Assembly (NCBI GenBank): GCA_024349245.1
Contig: JALDNG010000470.1
Span: forward strand, 1 to 64,000
Source of the DNA: Neodontobutis hainanensis
Lineage: Eukaryota > Chordata > Actinopteri > Gobiiformes > Odontobutidae
DNA: 64,000 nucleotides
Direction: 5' to 3'
Below the pieces are notes generated by a model. That model was not told the DNA's origin. It did not search any database and was given only the letters and a program-made list of their open reading frames with translations. Of the stretch, positions 49,131 to 62,190 are shown piece after piece. The stretch's first letter is position 1, and every line of letters starts with the position of its first letter. The position numbers were made by a program, and so were the translations under genes.

Positions 49131-51540
49131 ATGCCATTGTACCGAAATAAAAAATTAAAAACTGAAGAATTAATACATCTTTTCATTCTTTTATGTCAAC
49201 AATTTGGTTCTGATTTTGATGGAATATTTCAATTTATCTTCTCTGACAAGACTATTTATGAAACACCACAGACGTCACTTTTAAAACTATTTTTGAATCA
49301 TTTATTTGGTAATCAATACAATAAAGTGATGAACATAACAGAAAATTCTGAGCTAAATTTAGAAAATTCAACCTTATGTAAATATTTTAATTTTAAAATT
49401 TACTGAGTATAAGACAATTTGGTCTGAATTTTTTGAAAGAAAAAATGACGCAGGCATTTTATTTGTTCCCATCAACAACCAAAATCAAATGTTTCTAGAG
49501 GCGTATGAGCTACATTTTATACTGGTCATATATTTTAAAAATTCAGATCAACAATTTTAACTCATTTAGAATTTAACATTTATGAAATAATAGTTCCAAT
49601 TTTGAAAGCTGAAGAAATAGCTCTCAAATCTGTAATGTTAAAATATATATGAGTTAGAAAGTATTTAAATAAACAAAGAATATGTTAAAAACAATTTTTG
49701 AAAAAGGTTCCATTCAGATTTTTTCATGATAAATCTTCCTATTTAAACACGACTTGTTGACGTTCATGAGTTAAATGAGGTTAGAGTTAAAATTTTATAT
49801 AAATTTAGACTGAGAAATTTGGAGTTAAATTTGACAATGTGATCAAATACGGGAATTTTCAATCTGATATCAACATTGATAAAGCATTTGCTATTTACAA
49901 ATTTAACTTTTTGAGAGAGTAAATAATCATTTTTTTAAAAGGCCACTTTTAAATTCGTGATAGATGACATTTTTTTGTTTAAAATCTATCACAATTGTTC
50001 GAGATATTATTGATTTTATAATAATACGAAAAGTAACTAATGATCAATAAATTAAAAACTCAAAAAATACACTAGATACGCCTCGTATTCGTGTTTTAAG
50101 AAACCATGGTATGAAATTATAATTCTTCTTGACTATTTCTTCAACAAAAGTACTGCTTGCCACTTATTTTCATTGTATCATTTGTTCCTTCTATGGCTTA
50201 TATTTATTTTTACTTATCTGATGTGCATAAAACAATGCTTATTGAGGATCTAAAAATTTAAAAAGTGTCACTATTAAGTTATTGTTTGTTTAATAAAAAT
50301 ACCAGAAGTTATATTTTCATTGACATCTTTTATTCCAGTGGTTATTTTTATGAAATATAGCGATTTGGTTCAGTATACTAGTTGTTCAGTCATGTATTTT
50401 TGAATTTATAATTTTGAACAATTTGTTATTTTTGGGAATTTCGTTTACTTTAAAAAAATCAAATCTTTGAATATTTTTTAGCTAAGTTGGATTATTTATT
50501 TGGTGCATTCCAGCATTTCTTAACAGGACTAATATTTTTTTTGATTAAAGGATAAATTTAATGAATTTCTGAGTGTAATGGCTGGAGATAAATTAAGATT
50601 CTGTGACCGCACTCTTTTTTGCAAAATTTTAGATGATATTATTATGTCAGAGTTATTTTTATCGGAAAGGATTGACGATGAACAACATCACATAATTTAA
50701 CACTTTATATCGAAAAAAATCTGATACTTACGAACATTATCATTTTCTATTTTGATGAAATATGTTATTTATATTTATAATATATTGCATATTTATTTAT
50801 GGCTCTCGGTTATTTATTATATAAGAACAGATGATAAAAAGCCTAACGTAATATTTCACAAATCTAAAAGATCTCCTTGAGAGGTATAAAACTAACACAC
50901 ATTTTTCAAAGTGAGTGTTTATAATTTTTGATTTTCGACTTTACATGGTGTAATATCAATCCTGCGTTCGAAAAATAAAATATTTAAAAAGTTAAATAAG
51001 ATTTATTCTTTTTAATTTGTGGCTTATTTTAACATATAAATGTTAATATTTGATTTTAAACCATGAAAGTCTACGGAATGAAAACTTTAAAATCACACTT
51101 CTCTAATAAGCTTTTTACTATTAATAATTCCATTGATTATATTTTAACTCGTATTTATTTTTGATGATGTTTAAATTTCATTATTTAAAATTTTTTATTT
51201 TTTCGGTTAAATTTTTCATTTGAAATTAATTCGAGCATAAGATTTAAATCAATGGCAGATAAATATATTTATATTTCTCATTTATGAAAGAAGATTTTGT
51301 TCAAAAAATTTATTTATTCATCAAGTTAAAAGTTAAAGTATAATTTAAGAAATTTATGATCTCAAGATCATTTAATAACGGGATATTCTTACCACTTGAT
51401 GAAATCGTACTGTGAAAAACCAAATTATGCATTTAAAATGGATAAAATATCTTTGATAATAAATTTGTAATCATAGACGTATGATGAAAAATTTAAGTTC
51501 TGAGTAATATTTGTTTAACTCTGATTGAAAACAAAATATA
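49131..51540 (+). pseudogene. ABCA transporter unit A: first extracellular and membrane region
   Basis: A 91-codon frame (49131-49406) and NDAGILFVPINNQNQ near 49450 resemble the first extracellular region of ABCA lipid transporters ('GKILYTP'). At 50160-50261 PLIFIVSFVPSMAYIYFYLS followed by DVHKTMLIEDLKI matches the second membrane helix of the first transmembrane domain and its 'EKE.RLKE.MK' loop. Frames are broken between blocks and identity rests on the nucleotide-binding domain just downstream. Some breaks may be tiny introns, but unit A also has plain nonsense codons further on. Confidence 0.55.
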
Positions 51541-51551
51541 CGTCTTACTAG

Positions 51552-52160
51552 GGCGGAAATGGGACCGGTAAATCAACTCTTGTCATCGTTATTCTTGGAA
51601 CATTGAAACCTGAATGGGAGAATTTGAATTCAAAAAAACAAAAAAATAATACAATTTGATACGGTCCTCAACATGACACCTTTGTCCCAAATTTGACAGT
51701 CAAAGAACACAAATTTTTATTCCAGAATTTCACAAACATTGAGTTATACCTTTGAAAAACTACTCATTAGTAAGTTATAGCTTCACAAATATAGAATTCT
51801 ACCCGACATTGGATTATTTGATTTAAAAATTTCACAAACAAATGCTTTATCTCGGAAACAAAAGCGAAAATTAAGTATCGGAATACGTTAAATAAATGAC
51901 CCTTAAATTTGGAGTTTAGACGAGCAAACACATCCTCTTTAGATCCAGTTTCAAAAAGATATATCAAAAACATGATATTTTCTCTTAAAACAGGTATTTT
52001 TTAATCATTAAAGGCAAAACAATTTTAATTTCGACTCATCATGTTGATGAAGCAGAAAATCTTGGAGATGAGATATTTATCTGATCTCATACTAGGCTCG
52101 TTGAAGGAAATATATATGGAACTTCAAACATCTTTTGCTCAAATACAAAAATAGAAATAT
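51552..52160 (+). pseudogene. ABCA unit A: first nucleotide-binding domain
   Basis: An exon starts right after a TTACTAG acceptor and encodes GGNGTGKSTLVIVILG (Walker A). YGPQHDTFVPNLTVKEH (Q-loop) is near 51663-51715, LSRKQKRKLSIGI (signature) at 51847-51885, SLDEQT (Walker B, Gln for Pro) near 51915, SLDPVSKRYIKNMIF in another frame, and ILISTHHVDEAENLGD (H-loop) near 52025-52075. A 20-nt GT...AG segment (51994-52013) separates the last two blocks in frame. Nonsense codons sit where Gly, Lys or hydrophobic residues are normal (before YGPQ, in INDPxIW, and before SHTRL), so this is a true pseudogene. Confidence 0.85.
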
Positions 52161-53298
52161 CTAAGGTAACTCGGAATATTCATTTGAAAAGAATCATTAA
52201 ATACACATTGTGAATGTATCATAAATGACCTGAAAATAAAATTTGATAAAATAATAAATTACTAAATCAATGGAAATATGATTATCTTTGAACTTCGAAG
52301 GTCATAAAAAAATTCATATTGACGTGAATTTTTTTTGATTATATCTCAAGAATGATGAATAAATGGAATATTAAATCTTGGACTTTAAACGATTCATCTC
52401 TCGAAGAAGTAAACAATGAAAAATTGTTCAGGCTTTCATAAATATTTTAAAATATTCAAAGGACCATACTTTAGATACACAACCAGTTATTCCAGAATAT
52501 TCGAATTCGTACGTTATATTAAAAATATTGCAGATACAAGATATTTGAGAATAAGTGAATTTTAACAGAGAAATTCAAAATCATCCATTCTGTATCATTT
52601 ATGTCCACTCTAACTCCGAAGATTTAAGTTCACACCGATAGATATAAACATTTATATGATTCAACTTACAATTTTCTTTCTACTGTGCTGTTTGTCTGAA
52701 ATTTCAATAAATATGTTCGTTGACCAAACTCATTCAAAATTATAGATAGTTCTCAGATTTTTCAAACTTATATCCTATATTTGTTCCAATAAGACATGAA
52801 AAAATCAAGCAATACTATGAATTGATGAAGAATTTAGGTATTTGATTTATGAAATTAAGCTAAACCAAAAATATTAGATAAAACACGCTTAACATCTTAA
52901 TTATTTTCATCTCCATCACGAGACTGTACTATTCTAATTTTCAATGCCGTCGACAATTTAAACCGAGATTTTCCTTTTATTCATGATGAACTTAATGTTT
53001 CAAAATATTTTACAACCGATAGCAGTGAAAATTTGGATATTTAAACAGTTGGTACCTGCAACATGGACAATTATTTAATAAATACTAGATACTACTTTCA
53101 TTTTAAACGGTTTGTTCTTTTTTGATTTACACCTGAAGGTACGAATGAAATATATTCGAGGAAACGCTCATAAATTTATTCAAGTGATTAAATAAAGTTA
53201 ACACACGAAGAGACGCATGGTCTACCTCTTTCAGTTAACCTTATCAAGAATTTGATTTCGCAATACAATTCAAACGAAGATAAAAAACAAATAATTTA

Positions 53299-53577
53299 AT
53301 GTTAAAAGTAATGTTTTATGATAATTTTGATATAATCACAAAATATATAGGTTTTGAAAGTTCTTTCCATTCTGATAGAAGGTTGATAAAAGATAAATTT
53401 CACTGGAAAAAACTATTTATCAACAAAACCGCAATCATGTTAATAGTGTTTGGCCAAACATTAGCAACTTCTAATTTTATGAGAGATCCCTTCATTGAAG
53501 CATCAAACGGTTTTCAGCACACTCAACTTACGATGAATGCTAATGTTTACATATCTTGGATGAGTTTTTTCATTTAA
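53299..53577 (+). pseudogene. ABCA unit A: second extracellular region
   Basis: A 92-codon frame between the two nucleotide-binding domains. Its end, EASNGFQHTQLTMNANVYIS, resembles the conserved 'N..GYH..P..LN..NNA.L' element before the second set of membrane helices in ABCA proteins. The middle contains KKLFINKTAIMLIVFGQTL, a possible membrane helix. Family assignment depends on position. Confidence 0.45.
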
Positions 53578-54499
53578 GATTTTGTATGATCTCATTTTCA
53601 TTTCAGAAAACATTTCTAATTTCATCGACTGTGAACATCAATTTATTTTATATTCAAAATAGAGGAGATTTCTAACATTGAATGTGTTTGGATTCTATTT
53701 TACACAAATACTTTGTTATTGTATTTATTTAAATATCTTAAAAATATAATATTTTGAAAATTAAAAACAACAATTTATAATGATTAAAATAGTTTTAAAT
53801 TGTAAAAAAACGTAAACTTGATTTATCTCAGTAATATACACGCAAATGAAGTTCTTAAATCTAAATATCAACACTTTTTTTAAGATTTTGTTCGTTCGTA
53901 TCTTATAATATGAAATTTGAAACAGGCCTTAATTTAGCGACTTGTTCATAATTAAATATTGAGTCATTTATTCCGAATATTTTAAAACGTTATGAAAGAA
54001 TAAATATTATTTCAAGAAAATTTCGTAAAATTAAACATTTTTTGTGTATTTTTAAAGATATGCAAATCCATCAGTTTAACAATCTTAGTCGTTAAATATC
54101 ATCTGATTAAAACGATTTATGTTAAAATTAATCCGTTAAAGAATAAATATAAAATAAATATTTATTTGGGTCAATATCTTGACTAGTTCGACAAATTAAA
54201 ATATTTTCCAATTTATAAAATATCTTTATGATAATTATCAACTTAATAACATTTATAATTTTGTGACCATTTATCTTTTCTTTCATAATAAAACCATCAA
54301 ATTTTAAGTTTCTCTGTTACTTCTACGTGTTATACTTTGACTTTGGTCAACAACACATACTGTTTAACTTTCAGAATCTGTACATTTACTGGCATGATAG
54401 TAGCCTTATCTACGTTTGATATGAGTCAGATCATTGTGTCAGAGACACTAACTTTACTGATAAACTAGTTTTTGATATTAATCGTAAAAAATTCTTAAA

Positions 54500-55040
54500 A
54501 TGTCTCCAGTTTCTTACTTATTTGATTTTTATTTTAAAATGATGTGTGAAGATTTAATGAATGAAACTCCTCGAAGTTATCAGATTTTCAAACATAGAAA
54601 TATACTGGGAAAGATTCAACTAAAATTTTTAAGACTTGTACATTATTGGAGCGGTGATACTTTTCATATTTATGTTTACTCTTTATTATCCACAAATCCG
54701 AACATTTGTGTCACGAATCACCGAAAAATAGTTCTCATATCAAGAAGAACTTATCTCAGAAAACGACTGCGATGAAAATGTAACCGAGGAAAGGAAATAC
54801 AAAATATTTTTGGCAGATATGATAATTGGCAGCTAATCGTGAAAAATGTCTCATTTTCTTTAAAAACGGGAGAAGAACTTTAATGTTATTAATCATGTTT
54901 TTGATTGCTTGTTCAAATGGCGCTGGCAGGTTAACGATATTCGAAATGATAAAAAAACTGTTTCTTCAGGACATAATATAAAAAGAGGAATTAAAATCCA
55001 ATTTTTTCACATACTTTCCACAATATGACAATTAATACTT
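54500..55040 (+). pseudogene. ABCA unit A: end of second membrane domain and second nucleotide-binding domain
   Basis: The frame 54500-54775 includes NILGKIQLKFLRLVHYWSGD, like the 'W..iG..L..l...G' helix after the ABCA second membrane domain. Then NVTEERKYKIF (the 'DVA.ER' linker), LIVKNVSFSLKTGEEL, SNGAGRLTIFEMIKKLFLQ (Walker A with Arg for Lys, 54915-54970) and FTYFPQYDN (Q-loop, about 55005-55031). Signature and Walker B of this domain were not found, so the unit is truncated or too decayed beyond 55.05 kb. Confidence 0.65.
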
Positions 55041-55049
55041 TTTTATGAT

Positions 55050-57010
55050 ATTGACAGAAATAATTCAGTTTATGAAGTCTGTGTGGCTACACTTAAAGTA
55101 TATTATTAATAACTAAAGCGCACGCGTCAGTCAATTAATTATATAACTTACTATTTATTAAAAATGGTAGCCTAATATTTTAAAACGAGTTGAGGAAAAT
55201 TTTCAAAAAATTTGTAATTCGTGAAATAGAAAAGAAAAAAAATCAGCATATAATTTATTTCATTCATAAATTATGGATTCTTTCATTGAGTTAGAAATAA
55301 TCGAAGGTTGAATAATCTCATTAAAACTTGTGTTCAGTTAAATTTATCATCCAAAACGCTTGTCATCATTTATTGTTTAAAAAATTATAATTTAAATTTG
55401 TTTAAGCCTCAAAATTATAAAATATTTTATTCATATTATATTGATTTCTTGTTTTGAAAAAATCAAATTACAAAATTATTTATACCTTTAAGAATTTCAA
55501 AAAGACTATAATGACAAGCGCCAATCAACAAAAAGCAAAAACTAAAAGTTTTCAGGAAAATAAATATTTTCACCACATTCCTTGATTGTAATTTATAGAT
55601 TTGGAGGGCTCAAGAGTATGAGTCTACATCCAAATGATCAAATTAATTTATTTTAGGATTTCGTATTCATTCAAATCTCATTTGTTTGGTTTATGTATTT
55701 AATAAAATGCCAGGAATGTTAAACTGTTTTAATACACGAAACCATTGTCTAATTAAAAAAATTACCTTAGTAAATCTCAAAAATCAAGTGCCACTTTTCA
55801 TCAATTATAAATCCATATCTATTTTTGATGTAAATAGCAAATAGACTAAAAATTCCTGAAAAATTACTGCGCGTGCCATTTTAAAAATTTTAATGTATGA
55901 ATTATTCTGATTTATTAAACAATTCTAAGAAATTCATTTTTAAAAACTATCATTCTATAGTCATAAAATTTTGGTAATTTTACAAATCTACCAAAAGTGC
56001 CTCGTCTCAAAGGCCGTTTTCTCGCTTACAATTTTTTGACCATGTAGTACATGAACCCAACAATTTATGCCAAAGAAAATTTGAAAAATCCAAATAATTT
56101 TATATAATATACTAGTTTAATTTCATAAATTCAACATTCCAATGAAATCATTTCTTAGGATATTGCGTTTCGGAATTAATTTAATTTACACGACCTGGAT
56201 AGCATGACTATAAATTTCCTTCATTTATTGAATTCGTGAGTTTGATTTGCAAAAAGTTGATGAAATAAATCAAGTGTTCACTGAAGTATTATCATTAACA
56301 GAATACAAGCTGCGATTAAGTCTCATTTAAATATCAACAATTTTTGACTTGAATGTAAGAGCGCTTTTCATCACTCAGCATGTCTGTTCGTGATCTAAAA
56401 ACTTATTGAATCATTGGATTTAAAGTAAAAATTTAAAATGATGTACGATTTTTAAATAATCATGTAAGAGCTGAAAGATGTATCCACAAAACCAAAAATT
56501 ACTTTGAGTTTATCTTCCGAGTAAGTTTTTGGGCTATATCACAATAAAAATTCATCTTTTAAACAGACTACACAATTTCCTCCTAATTTTGAATGATTTT
56601 CAGAAAAATATTTCGTAAAACACTGACTCAACTTATTTGATTCACTGGTATTTCCTTATGAATGTCCTCTTATAGATGATTGTGAAACAACTTGTAGAGA
56701 ATATTGATCACATGAGATAATAAGATATTCAAATTTCAAAAATGGTCTGATGGTGTCTCAATGTGACCTATCGTAAATGCAGCACCTCTCTTTATACCTG
56801 TTCGAGTTCTCAGCTTTTTAGCATTTATGACGCCATTTAAAATATAAAAATTTATTGTATCCTCATTTGACTTCAGATTCTTCTGTGATAATATTTCTGT
56901 TTATGTTTTATCATAATACCACAGACAGATTAATTTTCATGAGTTCTCAAATAAATTTTTTGCCTTAGCAACTTTGTAAAAAAGTTTTAATTTTTTTAAA
57001 TAACTTAATC
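55050..57010. other. AT-rich region between ABCA units
   Basis: No motif recognised. The first membrane domain of unit B should lie here if the units are tandem copies, but it is too degraded to identify. Confidence 0.4.
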
Positions 57011-57015
57011 TTTAG

Positions 57016-57100
57016 GATATAATGGCGCATTTTCAAAGCTTTTATTGTCCTGAAAAACATAGAAAATCAATCTTGCACGCTTTGATGGTCAATATTTTGG
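57016..57100 (+). pseudogene. ABCA unit B: degenerate Walker A exon
   Basis: After a TTTAG acceptor the sequence reads GYNGAFSKLLLS, with the first Gly spanning the AG. It resembles ABCA Walker A (GHNGAGKST) with the P-loop Lys-Ser/Thr destroyed. An acceptor in the same place relative to the motif (within a base) precedes Walker A in unit A. No Q-loop, signature or Walker B follows recognisably. Confidence 0.4.
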
Positions 57101-57109
57101 GGATTATTT

Positions 57110-60100
57110 TATTTATTTTATAAATTTAAATTAAATATTTAAACTACTAAAAACGGTGAAAAGTTCAAAGCTAAGTAATTTTATCATATTTAAAATAAAT
57201 ATATAAATTATGATAATTTACTATAAACATTAATTTTCGTAATTTTTTAAGGAAATACTACACTTCAAAATCTTGAGAAAATGTAGTTGAAAATTCTCTA
57301 ATTTTCAAATAATGTTAAGCCTAGCTCCTCCAGGATTAAAAAACAACTTAGATGTATAACCTAATTGAAATCTTAACAAAAAGTTAATAACCGAGCTCAA
57401 CTCTTTTAATTCTTATTTTCTTTTCAACGTTAGTTTGGGTGTTTCGATAAATTTTTAAACCAATCCTCGAAAAATCCATAGGTTGCAAATGAAGCAAAAT
57501 CGTTTAAGATTTATGACTTTTAGACGTTTTTACCTTATGTAAATTTTAACTGTTTTTAAGATGCCAAAAATTATTTATTCTTCACGAGTGCGCATTTTCT
57601 CATTGGACTAAAGTTTCAAATCTTAATATCTAAAAACTTTTTTTAAAAATAAATTTTGAACTCTGAATTATTCAATCTAATTTTCATATTTGAAAAATTT
57701 TGATAAATTACCTTTTGAAATTTTCTCAAATTAAAGAGAATGTCTACATCATACAACATTTATTTCATGGCTAAATTTCGAGTCGTTATTCTCGTTTCTA
57801 GACTAATGGTAAATTTAAATATCTTATGTCATTGTGCGCTATATGCACTGTACTAAAACCAGTTATTCTATAGTTTATGAAACTAAAAATATATATGAAA
57901 TCACGTGAATGAATAAAGGTTATGATATCAAAATTGAAGTGAATGGACACTATTAAGATGTTGGCAGAATTATTCTTGTGGACATGATAAAATAACTATT
58001 GGCTCATAAAATGGAGAGCTAAATAAAGGATATCTAAGAACATATTTTTGGTCATAAATCTCTTTTAAATTCCATTTTGATAAACAAAAATTTTAATTTC
58101 CGGAATTAAAGGGTTAGTGATCTTGTAAGAAAGATGGTCTAAATGGTGTATTATTAAAATATCTTAAAAATATTTTCAGAGAAAGATAGTTCATAAATCT
58201 ATTTTAATCTATTCTATGGATTAATCTTATGTTCTAAATTCAACAAAAAAGGAAAATCCCTTATTTAAAAGTCATAATTTAAAAAATTATTCAGATTCCA
58301 AGATGATAATTAAAAACCAACAGATCGATTATAACTGACTTATTCTTCTTGAAATCCGATTTACCTTTTGGCCAAACTATTTTTCTGATGCACACATAAG
58401 AGAATAAATACCATCGAAAATAATGTATTCCGAGTTTGAACACTCAAAGCAAACTCGATGACACTTGCATCTGTTTATATTCACAAGTTAGATGTTAATT
58501 TTGAGGTTAAAAGCGAATTGAAAAAGTATATCAAAGTGTAATTGAGACACGTTAAAATAACAATGTTAAAATTGTTTAAAATTAATAATTACTTTGAGTT
58601 TCATAAAAATTCAAATGACCAAATAGGTTATGGTTAAATTCTAGAAATACGAAATGGACTTCATCCTCGTAAACAGTATTCGTCTCAAAAGCGAAGTAGA
58701 TAACTACGCTATTTCTGATGGGTGTCGTTCATATTATAATCTCTGCTTACGTGGATAACTCTGTGAATACAGTTAACGCACAAAGCTAAAAATACATAGT
58801 CCAAGGTATTCTGCCAATTCAAAACAGATTAGCAACACATCATGATTTACCAAAGACGCTGTTACAATTTTAATTTAAAGATGAACGCGTTTTTCTATGG
58901 GTTTATGAGGATTCATTGTGATTCACAAATATAATCAGTTTCGACCAACACTTGGTAGACTAATATATGAAAATCTCTAAACATATACGGCGCATGAACA
59001 GGATCATTAAAAATGTATATCCACTCGTTCTCTTAAAATATTATTCCATTTTAATTAAAAATAGAATTTTATATTTAAAAATAATTTAATGTTATAATTT
59101 CATAGCGGAAATAAACTATCACGTGGATATGGTCAAGTGAATAACTCACCAAACTAAACCAAAAATAACTGATAATATTTCGATTCTAAACACTATCAAA
59201 AAATTATGAATCTTATTCAACATTTAAAAACTGCAAACAAAATATATCTATTCAAATTGAATTATTTTCACTGAGAATACTCAATTTTCACCAAAATCTA
59301 CTGCATAAAATACTTCATAAATGCCATAGATTACTTGATGGCACATAAAAGTCACCCATCACTAATTTACAAAACCTACACTACATTAAAATCTAATTCT
59401 ATGTGTATTAAAAAATATAATTTCTATGGTTGATAAATTTTACTCCTAATAATCGCAAACGTGTTAAACAGCAAGGAGACATGGTCAATCCGATTTACTA
59501 GTATTTAACTTGTACTTCTAAAGTTGATGAAATATATGAAAAAATATCTATCTCTTTTATTACTACTTTGAGGTATACATAAACCTTGTTTCACACAATA
59601 AAACGAACGGAATGAGAAATATTTAAATTGAGTAAATACATGTTCGAAAAAGTATTTTTAAGATATAACTTTAAAATTATCAGATTAACTCTTCGTATAG
59701 ACACGTAAAATTGAACTTTTCAATTTAGATAAATTCTTTTAAGTTTTGTCGATTAAGCTGAAAATTTGACTTATTATATATAAAGCAGCATTTGTTATCA
59801 AATTGGAGACTCATGTCTCAAAAAAATGAAATTGACGATCTCAGGAATCAAATATTCAAAATATTAACCACAAGAATTTAAAAAATTAACACTGTTTGAT
59901 ATAAAAATATAGACCTCAAAAAGGATTCGTAGTTTTTTAAACATTTTATCTGATTTTCGAAAAAAGTAACAGTGAAAATAAGTGGATTTTAACGATTTAG
60001 ATATCCGATGAAGATAAATCAGTCTCGATTCTGTTTATCTCAGCTTAAACAAGTTAGAATGAATGATCATACATGTTCGCTAAAAATTAAATCGAAAAAA

Positions 60101-60970
60101 TTACTATTTTGAAAGAAATCGCTCTTTTATCACTTAATATTCTTCTTATCTCAACATTATTTTTATAATGATTTTTAAAGCAATAAAATAATTTTATCAC
60201 AAATTAGAAATGAAGGTTTCATAAATGGCACTCATAAGACTAAATATTTTTGTTTATGAATGTGAAAATCTCAAAGAAATTAGATAAAGTTAAGAATGCA
60301 TGAAAATTAATTTAAGCTAGAATGCCATGAAAATTTTAATGTAAATTTTATGTGGATGAATATGAGGTAGACACTACTCTGACTCTAGGGATGGGTTGCT
60401 TGTGTATGAAATCTCAAACCGGTGTTTTTTTAAACATAAATAAGGTGTTTTATTACAAAATACGAAACACGCATTTTAAACATTTCGACCTCTATCATAG
60501 TGTTTTAAGGTATAAAATTTAAATATGGATTTCCCTGTCTTTTTCGCGACCAGAGAAATGTCAAATATAACCACAATATTGTGTAGAAAACTTTATGTAT
60601 TTCATTTTTTCTGATTAATTTAGATATTTTTGTTATTTAGGGAATATATAGCAAAATAATATTTCAATGAAAAATATTTATGAAAATTTCACTTGAAGAT
60701 TTTTATTTTGAACACGAATAAAACAATACAAAAACTCATTATTATTTTTACTTTTCAAAGTTCTTTTAACTCCGTCATTCACGTTTAGTTTATGTTTTCT
60801 TATTCATGAATAATTTTTTTATATAATTCTGGCTCTTCTGAAGATTAAAATATCATGTCATCAACATCAACTTCAAACCTTTAAAGGAACTGAGGATTTA
60901 TTTTAATTTTAGAAATAATACTGTGACGCACTCTCAATAACCAAATATTTTATAAAACAACTATCGTTTC
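57110..60970. other. AT-rich region, no recognised gene
   Basis: Between the degenerate Walker A exon and the membrane domain of unit B nothing is recognisable. A slightly GC-richer patch at 58640-58990 may hold ABCA debris (GILPIQNRLATHH), which I cannot confirm. Confidence 0.4.
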
Positions 60971-60978
60971 TTACAACT

Positions 60979-61269
60979 TTGCTCAGATTCAAAAATCATG
61001 ATATTAATTTTAAATATTTGAAAAGCTTCTTAAAAATGTACCTAATTATTTGTTTATCTGACCTGTTATTCTCTCGCTCATATTTAGTATTTATTAATTT
61101 AGGAGCTTTCAAAACTCAAAACAACTCTAAAGGGAAGAAAGTGAAAGAATGTAGAATTTTGAGAAATAGTGTTTCTCCTTTGGGAATATTTTGTTTATAT
61201 TTTCTAAAGATGTCATTATATGTTGATTGTTTTGAATTATTTTTATTCTCGATGATTCGGAAGAATTGA
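60979..61269 (+). pseudogene. ABCA unit B: second membrane domain fragment
   Basis: A 96-codon frame. LIICLSDLLFSRSYLVFINL is a membrane helix, followed by KGKKVKECRILRNSVSPLGI and FCLYFLKMSLYVDCFELFLF. This matches the ABCA second transmembrane domain block 'SF..F.V.ER.SKAK.LQ..SGVSP..YW..NFLWD'. It is continuously open. No second nucleotide-binding domain was recognised before unit C begins 0.9 kb downstream. Confidence 0.55.
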
Positions 61270-61279
61270 ATTTAACTTG

Positions 61280-62180
61280 ATCTAAAATTTTTCAAAATGT
61301 ATCTCTCATGTAAAATTAAATGAAATTTTGTTTGTAAAATGGCAAAGGTGGTATTACACCAAAAATATCAAATAAAGAATCACTTTAAAATAATTTTTAA
61401 CACTTAGACTTAAAATGTGTTCATCCCCATAGTTAAAGAGTTTCGATGTGAATGGTGTAGCTGCCTCAAGAAAATTTATTTGATTTGTTGAAATGTTTTA
61501 TCATAATGTTGTTTTAAAAAATCCTATTCGTTTGATTTTTTATTTTTCACAGTCTCACAGTTTGAGTAAGAAAAAAAAGAAAAAATTTTTCATGCTAATT
61601 AAAAAAATCTTTCGAGTCAGCTTCATAATCTTATGAATATTCATTAATTTAGAAAGGTCTATCAGTTTGAATATTTTATGCTTTTTTCCCAAATATGTAA
61701 GAAGATAGAAACAATGGAATGATTTCATTTTATATGAATGTTTTTATGGAAGAATTTCATGGTTTTGGGAAGTTATTTATTTTCACTCTTATGAAAAATA
61801 TTTACCAATTTAGCTGATACAAACATTGAATTATTTTTAGTAAACACAATGTTATCACCCTCCATGATTTTTTCATAAAATAAACTCCGGTTTTTTTGAA
61901 TGATATAATTAATGATCACAAAATAAAGAAATAATTTCAAACTTCCTATTTCACATCAATAATGGAGTTTTCAAAGCATTTTTCACCATTCGTATAAGAC
62001 AAAGCACAAACATTTGAAAAAACAAAATATGAACATTAGTTTTTAATCTATTTTGAAAACATAAAACTAACTAAGCCAAACAAAGAATGAAAAAAATTGT
62101 CAAGATATTTTACACCTTTTGGGCCATATTAGTAAAGTACCTAAAAGTCAAATATCGAAAATATGTATGCCATAAATAAG
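61280..62180. other. Spacer between ABCA units B and C
   Basis: AT-rich DNA. NGKGGI near 61342 vaguely recalls a P-loop but has no context. The promoter and first exon of unit C should lie in the right part. Confidence 0.35.
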
Positions 62181-62190
62181 ACAGATATTT

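Noticed and set aside
49131..55040. ABCA unit A as an intact gene with tiny introns
   Set aside because: Several stops are single-base changes at conserved positions (before YGPQHD, within INDPxIW, before SHTRL) with no GT...AG segment around them, so decay is the better explanation.
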